Shown: in pieces, positions 52,840 to 62,299 of the stretch | How the letters are laid out: every line of letters begins with the position of its first letter | How positions within the stretch are numbered: position 1 is the first letter of the stretch | DNA from: Paraburkholderia hayleyella | GTDB lineage: Bacteria; Pseudomonadota; Gammaproteobacteria; Burkholderiales; Burkholderiaceae | DNA length: 64,000 bases | NCBI RefSeq assembly: GCF_009455685.1 | Contig: NZ_QPES01000001.1 | Coordinates: 2,108,001 to 2,172,000, forward strand | Direction: 5' to 3' | Notes under the pieces: model-generated | Seen by the model: the letters and a program-made list of their open reading frames with translations, nothing else | The model's database searches: none | Told to the model about the DNA's origin: nothing | Position numbers and translations under genes: made by a program

Positions 52840-53274
52840 ATGAACGATGAACTGCTCAGCGACATTATTCAGATCGGCCATCTGGCGCGAGTGCGCCGGA
52901 TGAACAGCGAATCACGCTATCTTTTTTCACGGTTGGAAATTTTGTATCCCGAACGTATTTTCCCTCACATGGCGCTCGCTTTGCTCGCCATCGACACGGC
53001 CGACTACGACGATGCGCTGGGCCGCTGCAACCGTGCGCTACGACTTGCGCCGGACTACGCGCTCGCCCATGCCTGCAAAGGCTTCGCTTTACTCAAGATG
53101 AAACGCAATACAAGCGCCATAGAAGCATTTCGCATCGCCATCAGAAGCGGCGATAACGCAGCTGCCGAGATGGCACGACGCTTCATGAGCCTGGCTGAAT
53201 CCTCACACGTCCACGTACCGGGCGGCAGAAAAACACTTGCACCTCGTGCGCTGATCACAGGTATGCCGGCATGA
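52840..53274 (+). CDS. TPR protein, probable needle chaperone SctG
   Basis: A 144-residue protein with about three TPR-like repeats (SRLEILYPERIFPHMALALLAIDTADYDDALGRCNRALRLAPDYALAHACKGFALLKMKR). YscG and related SctG proteins are TPR needle chaperones. It lies between the SctF candidate and sctI, overlapping sctI by four bases. Confidence 0.65.
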   Translation: MNDELLSDIIQIGHLARVRRMNSESRYLFSRLEILYPERIFPHMALALLAIDTADYDDALGRCNRALRLAPDYALAHACKGFALLKMKRNTSAIEAFRIAIRSGDNAAAEMARRFMSLAESSHVHVPGGRKTLAPRALITGMPA

Positions 53275-53594
53275 ACCTCGAACTCTCTCCTTACGCCATG
53301 CCGCTTGTACCAGAAGCAAGTGCCATCGCCACCGTCCAACCGGCCCAGACAGGCATGAATGCCAGCCCCAACGACTCACTCAAGACACTATGGGAACGTT
53401 ACGACGACAGCCTGGCAACCAGCGCTACGAACCTGAACAAGGTCATCGCCTCAGGCGCCGTCGCACCTGTCACCGTGCAACAGATGCTCGCGCTTCAGGC
53501 GTTAAGCAACGACGTCTCGGTGAAAGTGCAGATCTGTGCCCGAACCCTGCAGTCCGCCACCCATGCCGTCGACACGCTGACGCAACGCACATGA
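53271..53594 (+). CDS. sctI: Type III secretion inner rod protein SctI
   Basis: A 107-residue protein. The C-terminal helix (QQMLALQALSNDVSVKVQICARTLQSATHAVDTLTQRT) is the YscI/HrpB-type inner rod signature. It overlaps both the SctG-like and sctJ genes by four bases, as expected in this operon. Confidence 0.8.
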   Translation: MNLELSPYAMPLVPEASAIATVQPAQTGMNASPNDSLKTLWERYDDSLATSATNLNKVIASGAVAPVTVQQMLALQALSNDVSVKVQICARTLQSATHAVDTLTQRT

Positions 53595-54199
53595 TCCGGC
53601 TTCTTACGTCAGTTCTTGCCACATCGCTACTCATGGGCTGCCAGGATACCCTCGTTTCCCAGCTTAGCGAAGCGCAAGCCACCCAGATCGAAACGGTGCT
53701 CGGACAGTTCGGTATCGAGACGCATCGCTCGCTCGGCGACGGCCAGAAATGGAGCGTCTCTGTTCGCCCGGACGATGTCAAAACGGCAGCGGAGATCATC
53801 ACCGCTTACGATTTGCCGCATGCGTCCTACGTCAGCCTGGGAGATCTGTTCAAACGGGAGGGCCTGATCTCCAGCCCAACCGAAGAACGCGTGCGCTATC
53901 TGTATGGCGTAAGCCAGGAGCTGTCGAATACGCTAGAACAAATAAATGGCGTGTTGCTGGCGCGTGTGCATGTTGTCATCCCCGAGAAAGATCCCACGAC
54001 GAATCAGTCGCCCGCTCCCTCGTGCGCGGTCCTGGTCCGCTATCGGAGCGATGTCAATCTCGAAAGCCGACGGCGCGATATCCGCGCGCTGGTCGCTGCC
54101 GGCGTGGAGGGTCTCAAACCTGAGCAGGTCGCCCTCGCACTGATTCCCGTCACACCGATACTGCCTGGCATCGGTACCCAGCATGGGAGGCATCAATGA
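53591..54199 (+). CDS. sctJ: Type III secretion inner-membrane ring lipoprotein SctJ
   Basis: A 202-residue lipoprotein with signal MIRLLTSVLATSLLMGC (Cys17). YscJ/FliF-family motifs: EAQATQIETVLGQFGIE, EERVRYLYGVSQELSNTLEQINGVLLARVHVVIPE and RRDIRALVAAGVEGLKPEQVALAL. It ends without the C-terminal membrane helix of YscJ/PrgK, similar in length to EscJ of enteropathogenic Escherichia coli. It overlaps sctI and sctK by four bases each. Confidence 0.93.
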   Translation: MIRLLTSVLATSLLMGCQDTLVSQLSEAQATQIETVLGQFGIETHRSLGDGQKWSVSVRPDDVKTAAEIITAYDLPHASYVSLGDLFKREGLISSPTEERVRYLYGVSQELSNTLEQINGVLLARVHVVIPEKDPTTNQSPAPSCAVLVRYRSDVNLESRRRDIRALVAAGVEGLKPEQVALALIPVTPILPGIGTQHGRHQ

Positions 54200-54828
54200 A
54201 CCCTATCTTCTACCTCGATGACCCCACGCTGAGCTATCCGCGCTGCACTGCGCTGCCAGCGCTCTGGGCCCATGAAAGCTGGCTGCCTGCATTCCGGATT
54301 CCCCATCGTTCAAACGGATCTCGAGAGTTGCGTCAGGCCAGCCTCTGGCTGATGCAGCGATATCCACTATTACGCCAGGCCTCCGATGCCAGGCCGATGG
54401 CCGGCTTGCTGACACTCTCGCGCAATGCCTTCGAGCAACTTTGCCGCCTCACCGCGGCGTGCCTGCTCCGGGATCATCTGCGCCGCGCGATTAGCGGCAC
54501 TGCGATGCGTGACGCGCGGCGGCTCATTGGCGAGCGCGCGTTCAGCGCGGTGCTTGCCATGCCCGGCCCGAATCATGGCAAAAGCCCACGCGGCGCCAGA
54601 ACAATGCTACCGGCACCCGACTGGAGTCAGCACAAAACGCTCGATGCGATAGGCCTCGGATGTTTGCAACGGCAATTGAATGAGGCTTCACATGGTTTTT
54701 TTGTTGCACTCCGGCTCGCAACCGAAATCACTCAACTGAATGAAACGATGAATGTCAACACGCTGCCCGATGAACCCGTTCACGCTGCAGTCACGTTCTC
54801 GTACGACTGGATAAGGAAAACAACATGA
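54196..54828 (+). CDS. sctK: Probable type III sorting-platform protein SctK
   Basis: A 210-residue soluble protein. The weakly conserved YscK/HrpD-like region includes LGCLQRQLNEASHGFFVALRL near 150-175. Position between sctJ and sctL supports SctK, the spoke-to-cytosolic-ring adaptor. Sequence evidence alone is modest. Confidence 0.65.
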   Translation: MNPIFYLDDPTLSYPRCTALPALWAHESWLPAFRIPHRSNGSRELRQASLWLMQRYPLLRQASDARPMAGLLTLSRNAFEQLCRLTAACLLRDHLRRAISGTAMRDARRLIGERAFSAVLAMPGPNHGKSPRGARTMLPAPDWSQHKTLDAIGLGCLQRQLNEASHGFFVALRLATEITQLNETMNVNTLPDEPVHAAVTFSYDWIRKTT

Positions 54829-55442
54829 TGATTTATCGACTCATGGACTGGCACGTCGCAGGGGACGGGCTGGTTTCCCGCCGCGACTTCGAGACCGTGC
54901 TTCATCTGCACGAGTTGCGCCTCGCACTCGAAGAGCAAAGCCATCGTGAGCGGTCCCAGCAAAAGTCCAGATTGCGCACGCTGTACCGGGAAGCACGAGC
55001 TCGCGGCTATCAGGCTGGCGTGGCGGCCGCGACTCGAGATTTTGGCCGCGTGAGCGCACGCACGGCGCTCACCTATCGTTCGCTTGAGCATGATCTGGTG
55101 TCTACCGTGGTGCAGGTGACGCGCAACATCATCGGCCGGTTTTCCCAGACACGCCTCGTCAATGCGCAGGTTCGGCGCGCCCTGGAAACGGTACAGAAGC
55201 ACCCGGTGGTTGCGCTTCACGTCTCGAAGCAAGCGTTACCAGGCGCCCGTAAAACCTTGCGGGCCCTGAACAGAAAGACGGGGATCGAGCTGCTAACGCT
55301 GGTCGAGAACCCACAACTCGAAGCCGACGCCTGCATCATCGAAGCTGACGATTCGATCATCTATACCAGCCTGGAGATGCAACTCGAAGCACTTTGCGAT
55401 GGCGTTCAAAGTGCTATTGATGCGCATAGTGCCAAGCCATGA
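54825..55442 (+). CDS. sctL: Type III secretion ATPase stator SctL
   Basis: A 205-residue protein of the SctL/FliH family. An N-terminal coiled coil (HELRLALEEQSHRERSQQKSRLRTLYREARARGYQAG) is followed by the globular domain with VQVTRNIIGRFSQ, KHPVVALHVSKQAL and DACIIEADDSIIYTSLEMQLEAL. It anchors the ATPase SctN to the sorting platform. It overlaps sctK and sctQ by four bases each. Confidence 0.85.
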   Translation: MMIYRLMDWHVAGDGLVSRRDFETVLHLHELRLALEEQSHRERSQQKSRLRTLYREARARGYQAGVAAATRDFGRVSARTALTYRSLEHDLVSTVVQVTRNIIGRFSQTRLVNAQVRRALETVQKHPVVALHVSKQALPGARKTLRALNRKTGIELLTLVENPQLEADACIIEADDSIIYTSLEMQLEALCDGVQSAIDAHSAKP

Positions 55443-56449
55443 TCGATCAGTCACCCAAAGCATCGTATCCACAGCCGTGGAGCGAACTTGAACGCATTCA
55501 CGTTGATGAGGCACGCTACCTCAATGCCTGGGCGCTCCTGGCCTACGGTCATGCGCCGCTTGTAGTGAACGGCCAGCACTACCTCTTCAGCGTCACCCGT
55601 CCTTGCAACACTTATGCCATCACGCTCTATGGCACGTTTGGAAACGCTGCATTCGTGCTGCATCTCGACGTCGGCGCCTGCCTGCCCGAACTCTCGGCAT
55701 CCATCCTGGAGTACACCGCCGATCAGGTTCTGGAACGCGTGGCTGCGGGCCTCGCCCAATGGCTTCAGGCACTTGAAACGCTAAGCGGTAGCGAAATTCA
55801 GTTGCAACGTTGCCAGCGTGCGGCCGCTGTATCGCCTGGGGCATGTGCTTTTGACGTGATGCAGATCGAATCGGCCCAGCGTGCGCATATCGCCATAGAA
55901 GGTCCCGCGCTCGCACACGGCCTGATGCTCATCCCATCATCAGCCAGGCACACCAGCCTGTTGCGCTGTCACGTGCGTGTCCCGGTCTGTCTCGCTGGCC
56001 CCACGCTTGAGATCGCCCGCCTGCGGCAAATCGTGCCAGGCGACGTGCTTGTCGTGACTTCGAGGCCTTCCATTCGCGTTCCGCTCCACGAAGGTGTGCT
56101 GGTACTTGCAGGCCAACTGGACCGGCAGCAACTTGTTCTTACCGAATCCATGACACAAACCGTTAATCAGTTTTCCCCAGGCTGGGCTCCTGTCGAGGCT
56201 ATTGTCCTCGCCGTCGATGCGGTCATTGCCACGATCACGCTCAGCGTTGGAGAGCTGGCGTCGTTGCGTCCAGGCTCAGTGCTGACCGTCCCGGTCCCTG
56301 CTGAAGCCCGCAACATCACCTTGCTATGCCAAGGCATCCCGTTTGCCAAAGGTGATCTGGTTCAGGTAGGAGACCTGCTAGGAGTACGCGTCAGCACGCT
56401 GGCAGATCAAGGCGCATGGGCCGCACAGGAAGAGAGCCCGGCGCCATGA
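55439..56449 (+). CDS. sctQ: Type III secretion cytosolic ring protein SctQ
   Basis: A 336-residue C-ring/sorting-platform protein. A C-terminal SpoA domain (about 255-330, VTLSVGELASLRPGSVL-type and GIPFAKGDLVQVGDLLGVRVSTL) is clear, and a second SpoA-like stretch is possible at 185-245 (ARLRQIVPGDVLVVTS). It overlaps sctL and sctR by four bases each. Confidence 0.88.
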   Translation: MIDQSPKASYPQPWSELERIHVDEARYLNAWALLAYGHAPLVVNGQHYLFSVTRPCNTYAITLYGTFGNAAFVLHLDVGACLPELSASILEYTADQVLERVAAGLAQWLQALETLSGSEIQLQRCQRAAAVSPGACAFDVMQIESAQRAHIAIEGPALAHGLMLIPSSARHTSLLRCHVRVPVCLAGPTLEIARLRQIVPGDVLVVTSRPSIRVPLHEGVLVLAGQLDRQQLVLTESMTQTVNQFSPGWAPVEAIVLAVDAVIATITLSVGELASLRPGSVLTVPVPAEARNITLLCQGIPFAKGDLVQVGDLLGVRVSTLADQGAWAAQEESPAP

Positions 56450-57120
56450 CTAGCCCGGATAGCTTCAATACGCTGATCGTCGGCTTTTTCCTGCTCGGCA
56501 TGCTGCCGATGATCGTCATCATGACCACCTCATTCACCAAGTTTTCTATTGTCCTGAGCTTGTTGCGTTCAGCGCTGGGTATCCAGCAAACGCCAAGCAA
56601 TCTTGTGCTGGCAGGACTTTCGCTCGCCGCAACGCTCGTGGTGATGAGCCCGGTCGTCATGAAAATCGGCGATCGTCTCGATGTGGAGACGCTGGTGGAG
56701 CAGGAGCAATGGCCACGCGCTACTGATCTGGTGAATGCCGTCAAGGAACCGATTACTGAATTTCTGTATACGCACACCACCGAACGTGACCGCGCTTTCA
56801 TCATCGCGTCAGCGCAGCGCATTCGTCACCACAGCGGTATTAATCCTGACATTCAGCCGCCAATGGGCAACAGCCTCACCGTTCTAATTCCGGCTTTTGT
56901 CATCAGCGAGGTATCCAGTGGCTTCGAGATCGGCTTTTTGTTGTTCATCGCCTTCGTTGCAATCGACCTGATCATTGCCAACATCCTGATGTCGATGGGG
57001 ATGACGATGTTCTCACCCACGGTTGTGTCCATTCCAGTCAAGCTGCTGGTGTTCGTCATGTCGTCAGGGCTCACGCGCCTGATGCACGGTCTTATCCTGA
57101 GCTACGCCAACTCACCATGA
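56446..57120 (+). CDS. sctR: Type III secretion export apparatus protein SctR
   Basis: A 224-residue FliP/YscR-family protein. IVIMTTSFTKFSIVLSLLRSALGIQQTPSNLVLAGLSL and LTVLIPAFVISEVSSGFEIGFLLFIAFVAIDLIIANILMSMGMTMFSP are diagnostic. It starts in an ATGA overlap with sctQ; an upstream ATG is a shadow. Confidence 0.96.
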   Translation: MTSPDSFNTLIVGFFLLGMLPMIVIMTTSFTKFSIVLSLLRSALGIQQTPSNLVLAGLSLAATLVVMSPVVMKIGDRLDVETLVEQEQWPRATDLVNAVKEPITEFLYTHTTERDRAFIIASAQRIRHHSGINPDIQPPMGNSLTVLIPAFVISEVSSGFEIGFLLFIAFVAIDLIIANILMSMGMTMFSPTVVSIPVKLLVFVMSSGLTRLMHGLILSYANSP

Positions 57121-57383
57121 ACGAATTTATCGCTTTCGCCGCCAGCACCTTCCTGCTGGTGTTCTGGCTGTCTCTGCCGGTATTGGGCACAGCCGCACTC
57201 GTCGGTGTCGTGGTTGGCATCGTGCAGTCGGTCACACAGATTCAGGATCAGAGTATTGCCTACGGTATCAAGTTTCTCGCGGTGGGCGCCGTCCTGCTAT
57301 TCACCGCGACGTGGATGCATGCCGAACTGACACGTGTTCTGGACCGTGCACTCGCACTGATTACTTCGGGCCATCATCTGTGA
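57117..57383 (+). CDS. sctS: Type III secretion export apparatus protein SctS
   Basis: An 88-residue FliQ/YscS-family protein with two helices and the motif LVGVVVGIVQSVTQIQDQSIAYGIKFLAVGA. Length is typical. It overlaps sctR (ATGA) and its stop touches the sctT start (TGATG). Confidence 0.95.
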   Translation: MNEFIAFAASTFLLVFWLSLPVLGTAALVGVVVGIVQSVTQIQDQSIAYGIKFLAVGAVLLFTATWMHAELTRVLDRALALITSGHHL

Positions 57384-58126
57384 TGGACACCACGCTCGTC
57401 ATGCTCGCCGAGCAGATCAAGGGCCTTGCGTTTTGCATGGTGCGCCCCGCCGTCGCGCTTTCGGTCATTCCGCTGTCATCCAACACCTCGCCGGCGCTCG
57501 CGTTACGTTTGCCGCTCATTGGTGCGATCGCGTTACTGCCGGGCCTGTCAGGACCGCCCGCATCGCTGTATCTGGCGCTCCCCATTGAAGCGCTGATGGG
57601 CTTTGTGATTGGGCTCGTTGCCAGCGTGCCGTTTGTTCTCGCGCAAACGGCGGGGGCCGTACTGGACCAGCAATCGGGCTACACCATTGCGTCCATCTTC
57701 GATCCGCTGTTCAGCCGCGAATCCTCGCCTGTCGAAACGATTTTGAGCCATGTCGCCGCACTGACCATGTTCACCTTGCCAGGCCTTTTCCTGCTAATTG
57801 GCCTGATCGTCGAATCATGGGTCATCTGGCCACCCGGCTCGCATGGCAACTTGACCGGCTGGATGCGTCAGTACGCCGAACACGATTTCCCCCGTTATTT
57901 CGCGCATGGTTTGGGCCTTGCTGCGCCGTGGATCGGCATGCTGTTGCTGGTCGAAATTGCCGTGGTCATGCAAACGCGTTCGATACGCCAGATGAATCCG
58001 TTCATCACTGCCTTACCGCTCAAGGTTGCGCTGCTGACGCTATCGCTCGCACTGACCCTTGGACCCATCGCTACGCATCTGATGCGCGTCGCGCAAACTT
58101 TACTACCCAGCCTGGACCTGCGATGA
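57383..58126 (+). CDS. sctT: Type III secretion export apparatus protein SctT
   Basis: A 247-residue FliR/YscT-family protein with about six helices. FVIGLVASVPFVLAQTAGAVLDQQSGYTIASIFDPLFSRESSPVET is the family core. It begins at the sctS stop and overlaps sctU by four bases. Slightly shorter than the usual 255-265. Confidence 0.93.
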   Translation: MDTTLVMLAEQIKGLAFCMVRPAVALSVIPLSSNTSPALALRLPLIGAIALLPGLSGPPASLYLALPIEALMGFVIGLVASVPFVLAQTAGAVLDQQSGYTIASIFDPLFSRESSPVETILSHVAALTMFTLPGLFLLIGLIVESWVIWPPGSHGNLTGWMRQYAEHDFPRYFAHGLGLAAPWIGMLLLVEIAVVMQTRSIRQMNPFITALPLKVALLTLSLALTLGPIATHLMRVAQTLLPSLDLR

Positions 58127-58866
58127 GCAATCGCACTCTCCAACCGACCGAGAAGCGCAAACGTACCGCCAAGCGCGACGGCGACATCGCCAAAAGCGTG
58201 ATGTTCAGCACTGCGGCGACGCAATTTTTGTGGTTGCTTGCCATTCATGTGCTTACCACAAACGTGCTTTCTCGCATGGTCCAGTTCATTAATGTCATCA
58301 CATCGCAAAACCTGAGCGGCGAGTTCCGGCCACAAGTGCTGTTCACGCTGGGGCATGCCATCGCACTCATCATCCAGATCACGGGAGTCGTGCTGCTGAT
58401 CTGTCTTGGCGCTGCAATCTTGCCGGAACTGCTGCAAACCCGCGGGGCATTCGCGTGGAAACGTCTGGCGCCAGACCCCAAACGGATCGATCCCGTCTCG
58501 GGTTTTCAGCGCATCTTCGGCATCGATTCGCTCGTCGATCTGATCGGCATGCTGCTGCAACTGGTTTTTCTCAGCACGGTGCTCTCGCTCATGCTGAAGC
58601 AGTACTTCGGCGCGTTAAGCGCGATGATCGAGCTCCCCGTAATCGCACAAAGCATCCTGATCGCATTAGTCATCAGCAGCTTTCTGAACTGGGTCGTGGG
58701 CTTGCAGCTTGGACTATCGCTCGTTGACCTGATGTGCCGCCAGCGGCTCTGGCTGCGCCGTTTGCGCATGACTCACGCTGAAGTTCAGCGCGAACAGCGC
58801 GACGAAGACGGCGACCCCTACATCAAAAGCGAACGACGTTCGCGCCATCGGCAAATCCTCAAGTAA
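58123..58866 (+). CDS. sctU: Type III secretion switch protein SctU, lacking the autoprotease domain
   Basis: A 247-residue protein with the YscU membrane domain: KTEKRK-like start (PTEKRKRTAKRDGDIAKS), four helices, and the linker MTHAEVQREQRDEDGDPYIKSERRSRHRQIL. It stops there. Normal SctU proteins are about 350 residues and continue with ...NPTH and a 90-residue cytoplasmic domain that cleaves itself and sets substrate order. sctV follows after 8 bp, so no frameshifted remainder exists here. The gene is either a functional short form, complemented from elsewhere, or inactivated. Confidence 0.9.
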   Translation: MSNRTLQPTEKRKRTAKRDGDIAKSVMFSTAATQFLWLLAIHVLTTNVLSRMVQFINVITSQNLSGEFRPQVLFTLGHAIALIIQITGVVLLICLGAAILPELLQTRGAFAWKRLAPDPKRIDPVSGFQRIFGIDSLVDLIGMLLQLVFLSTVLSLMLKQYFGALSAMIELPVIAQSILIALVISSFLNWVVGLQLGLSLVDLMCRQRLWLRRLRMTHAEVQREQRDEDGDPYIKSERRSRHRQILK

Positions 58867-58874
58867 GGCTCTTC

Positions 58875-60971
58875 ATGTCAGAACGTTTTTCAGCCAGCGG
58901 CCTGAACCCGGCCGCACTGTTCGCACGGCCAGTCGAACTGTTTGGCGCAGCATTTCTTGTGGCCATCCTCGCGCTGATTATTTTTCCGTTTCCAGCGTTC
59001 GCCCTGGATCTCTTCATCTGCGCCAACTTCTGCATCAGCTTCCTGATCTTGTCGAGCGCGATCTATATCAACAAGCCGGCCCAGTTCACGGCGTTCCCTT
59101 CGATCCTGCTGCTGAGTACCCTGCTACGGCTTGCGCTCGCCGTTGCTTCGACACGGATGATCCTGCTGCATGCGCATGCAGGCCAGGTGATTCAGGCATT
59201 TGGCTCGGTAGTGGCAGGCAGCAATATCATCGTTGGGCTCGTGGTGTTCGTGCTGCTTTGTCTCGTGCAGTTCATCGTCGTTGCCAAAGGCGCCGACCGC
59301 GTTGCCGAAGTCTCCGCCCGCTTCACCCTGGACGGCATTCCGGGGCGGCAGATGAGCATCGATGCTGACTTGCGTTCTGGTGCGATCAATGCGGAAGAAG
59401 CGCGCGATGCGCGGCGCACGCTCGAACAGGAAACGTACCTGTATGGATCGCTGGATGGCGCCATGAAGTTCGTCAAGGGCGATGCGATCGCAGGCCTGGT
59501 TGTCGCCCTGGTGAATATCGTCGCAGGGTTAGCGGTTGGCATCACGATGCGCGGCATGGCATTTCATGATGCGCTCAGCACCTACACTATTCTCACGGTG
59601 GGAGACGGCATCGTCTCGCAAGTTCCCTCGCTCATGGTAACGATCGCTGCGGGCATCGTGATGACGCGCGTGACAGGCAATGACAAGAATCCGGGCAACC
59701 TGTGGCAAGACATCTCCGTGCAGTTGGCTTCGCATCCCAAAGCCCTGATGATCACCGCTGCCGCATGCCTCGGTCTCGCCGCCATTCCTCATTTCGCCAC
59801 GCTCGCATTCTCGCTCGCCGGGTTGTCCATGCTCGGGCTTACGTTCGCCATCAAGCGCCGCACGAGACGCCAGCAGCACGATCCCTCTCCCCTCATTCCT
59901 GAACTGACGCGCGACGGCGGAAACTATACGCTGCGCATGACCGAAAACGTCGAACTCGGCACCAGCGATCCGCTGCGTCTGCGACTCAGCCAGGAAGCCA
60001 TGCAGGCGATTAACCAGAAAGCACTGGGAGAAAATCTGGCGCATATCCGGATGCGTCTCACGATGTCGCTTGGACTTCCCTTCCCTGGCTTGTCCACCCG
60101 GATTGATCACTCGCTCAGTAACTACTTTTACGCGCTGGATGTAGAAGACATCACCAGCGCCTACGGCACGCTCGTCGCGGGCCATAAACTGGTTTCAGGC
60201 CCTGTCGAAACCCTGGGCGACACCACGCAGGCCATCGAAGGACGTGCCCCCGACTTTCGCCCAGCCATCTGGATTGCCAATGAAAAGGCCGATTCGCTGT
60301 CCAGCCCGGAACATACTGTCTATCCCCCCGAACAAGTACTTTGCGAGCACCTGGAATACCTGTGTCGCTCCTACGCCGAGCGCTTCATGGGCACTCAGGA
60401 AGCGCAGTACCTGCTAGACCAGCTCGCCATTTCGTTTCCTGAACTGGTCACGCAGATGTCCAGCCATATCACGCCCCTGCAGCTTTCAGCCGTGCTGCGC
60501 CGGTTGCTACACGACCAGGTCGCAATCAGAAACATGCGGGTCATCGTCGAAGCCATCGCTCAAGTGCCGCAAGCCGAGATGAATCTCGACCTGATGGTTC
60601 GTGCGGCCCGCATTGCCTTAGGCATCCAGATCTGTTCGATGTATGCCGATCCGCAAACGCACGTCCTGCACGTCGCCATTCTCGAATCGCAACTGGAATT
60701 CGATCTGGAATCCCGGATCCGGATCGAGACCGACGGTGAGCCGCATCTGCGGCTTTCCGCCGAGGACTTGAACGTGCTAACGCGACTGAACCGGACGGAG
60801 CCTGGCGACCCGTCTCTGGTCCTCACAACGGCCGTACTTCGGCCGCATCTGGCGCAACACCTTGAACGCCTGGGCGCAATGCAACGTGTCATTGCCCTGG
60901 AGGAAGTCTCGCGCCATCACTTCACGATCCAGCAAACACGCGTCTTCGCCGCCGAGGGAGTTTCGCAGTGA
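58875..60971 (+). CDS. sctV: Type III secretion export gate protein SctV
   Basis: A 698-residue FHIPEP-family protein. Eight helices lie in the first 330 residues, with AQFTAFPSILLLSTLLRLALAVASTRMIL as the signature and KGADRVAEVSARFTLDGIPGRQMSIDADLRSG as the FHIPEP loop. The cytoplasmic nonamer-forming domain follows (about 350-698). Length is normal. It overlaps sctN by four bases. Confidence 0.97.
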   Translation: MSERFSASGLNPAALFARPVELFGAAFLVAILALIIFPFPAFALDLFICANFCISFLILSSAIYINKPAQFTAFPSILLLSTLLRLALAVASTRMILLHAHAGQVIQAFGSVVAGSNIIVGLVVFVLLCLVQFIVVAKGADRVAEVSARFTLDGIPGRQMSIDADLRSGAINAEEARDARRTLEQETYLYGSLDGAMKFVKGDAIAGLVVALVNIVAGLAVGITMRGMAFHDALSTYTILTVGDGIVSQVPSLMVTIAAGIVMTRVTGNDKNPGNLWQDISVQLASHPKALMITAAACLGLAAIPHFATLAFSLAGLSMLGLTFAIKRRTRRQQHDPSPLIPELTRDGGNYTLRMTENVELGTSDPLRLRLSQEAMQAINQKALGENLAHIRMRLTMSLGLPFPGLSTRIDHSLSNYFYALDVEDITSAYGTLVAGHKLVSGPVETLGDTTQAIEGRAPDFRPAIWIANEKADSLSSPEHTVYPPEQVLCEHLEYLCRSYAERFMGTQEAQYLLDQLAISFPELVTQMSSHITPLQLSAVLRRLLHDQVAIRNMRVIVEAIAQVPQAEMNLDLMVRAARIALGIQICSMYADPQTHVLHVAILESQLEFDLESRIRIETDGEPHLRLSAEDLNVLTRLNRTEPGDPSLVLTTAVLRPHLAQHLERLGAMQRVIALEEVSRHHFTIQQTRVFAAEGVSQ

Positions 60972-62299
60972 GCCAGCTCGCACGCTTTCATACGCTTCTC
61001 CAGAAACTCCGCGAAACGGATCCTTTGCCCAAGCCTCAAGGAAAAGTCACGGAAATCGGCAACATGCTGGCCCGCGTGGCAGGCCTTCAAGCCAACATCG
61101 GCGATATCGCATGGCTCAACGACCCGGTATCGGCGCGCACCCTTTGGGCCGAAGTCGTTGGCGTCAGCAACCGGCAAACGCTACTCATGCCGTTCGGCAA
61201 CAACACCGGGCTATCGTCGCTGACGCAAGTCCGCTTGCGGCCGCACCAGTATGCGCTGCCTGCCGCAAGCCAGTTGCTGGGCCGCGTACTCGACGGCCTC
61301 GGCCGGCCACTCGATGCCCAGGCGCTACCCCACCCGGCAGCCGATCACGCTACGCACAATGCAAACCGGGTACTCAATCCGCTTGAGCGAGCCTTCATCG
61401 ACACGCCTTTTGTCACTGGAATACGGGCAGTCGATGGCTTGCTGAGTTGCGGCGTGGGACAACGCGTCGGCATCATCGCCCCAGCAGGCGTCGGTAAAAG
61501 CACGTTGACTGGCATGATTGCGCGCTGGGGCAAAGCCGATGCGGTAGTCGTGGCATTGATCGGCGAACGCGGACGTGAAGTACGCGAATTCGTCGAACAT
61601 CAGTTAGGCAACCGGATCAAATCATCCATTGTCATTGCAGCAACCGCCGAGCGACCCGCAGCCGAGCGCATTCGGGCTGCCGAGACCGCCAGCCTCCTCG
61701 CTGAATCACTCCGCGACGAAGGGCAGCAAGTTTTATTGATCTTTGATTCGCTGACCCGCTACGCCCGAGCCTTGCGCGAACTCGGTCTTGCGCTAGGCGA
61801 GCCGCCTGCCCGGCGCGGCTATCCGCCGAGTACCTTTACCCGGCTGCCGCAACTACTCGAACGGGCAGGACGCACTGCGGGTTCAGGTGCCATCACCGGG
61901 TTTTATACCGTTCTCGCTGAGGACGAAGATGCCAACGATCCCATCTCTGAAGAAGCACGTTCACTGCTGGACGGTCATATTCAGTTGTCTCCAGACTTGG
62001 CACAGGCCGGACATTTTCCCGCCATCGACATTCTTAAAAGCAATAGCCGCGTCATGAACTCGCTAGCCAGCAAAGCCCAGCGTCACTGCGCCACCCGGGT
62101 GCGTGAATGGCTGGCTCTTTACAAGGAATCTGAGCTGCTGGTCCGGCTTGGCGAATATCAACCAGGCAGTGATCCGCAAACCGATACCGCACTTGCCCGG
62201 CATCCGGCCATCGCCCTGTTTTTACAGCAATCGGCAACCGCGCAGTCTTCATGGGAAGAAACACTCAGTCAACTTGAAGAATTAATCAAATTATCGTGA
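60968..62299 (+). CDS. sctN: Type III secretion ATPase SctN
   Basis: A 443-residue hexameric ATPase that unfolds substrates and strips chaperones. Walker A is APAGVGKS at 171-178 (Ala-Pro replaces the usual Ala-Gly-Ser). VALIGERGREVREFVE, LLIFDSLTRYARALRE and GYPPSTFTRLPQLLERAGR are diagnostic. The start is a GTG overlapping the sctV stop. It overlaps sctO by four bases. Confidence 0.96.
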   Translation: MSQLARFHTLLQKLRETDPLPKPQGKVTEIGNMLARVAGLQANIGDIAWLNDPVSARTLWAEVVGVSNRQTLLMPFGNNTGLSSLTQVRLRPHQYALPAASQLLGRVLDGLGRPLDAQALPHPAADHATHNANRVLNPLERAFIDTPFVTGIRAVDGLLSCGVGQRVGIIAPAGVGKSTLTGMIARWGKADAVVVALIGERGREVREFVEHQLGNRIKSSIVIAATAERPAAERIRAAETASLLAESLRDEGQQVLLIFDSLTRYARALRELGLALGEPPARRGYPPSTFTRLPQLLERAGRTAGSGAITGFYTVLAEDEDANDPISEEARSLLDGHIQLSPDLAQAGHFPAIDILKSNSRVMNSLASKAQRHCATRVREWLALYKESELLVRLGEYQPGSDPQTDTALARHPAIALFLQQSATAQSSWEETLSQLEELIKLS

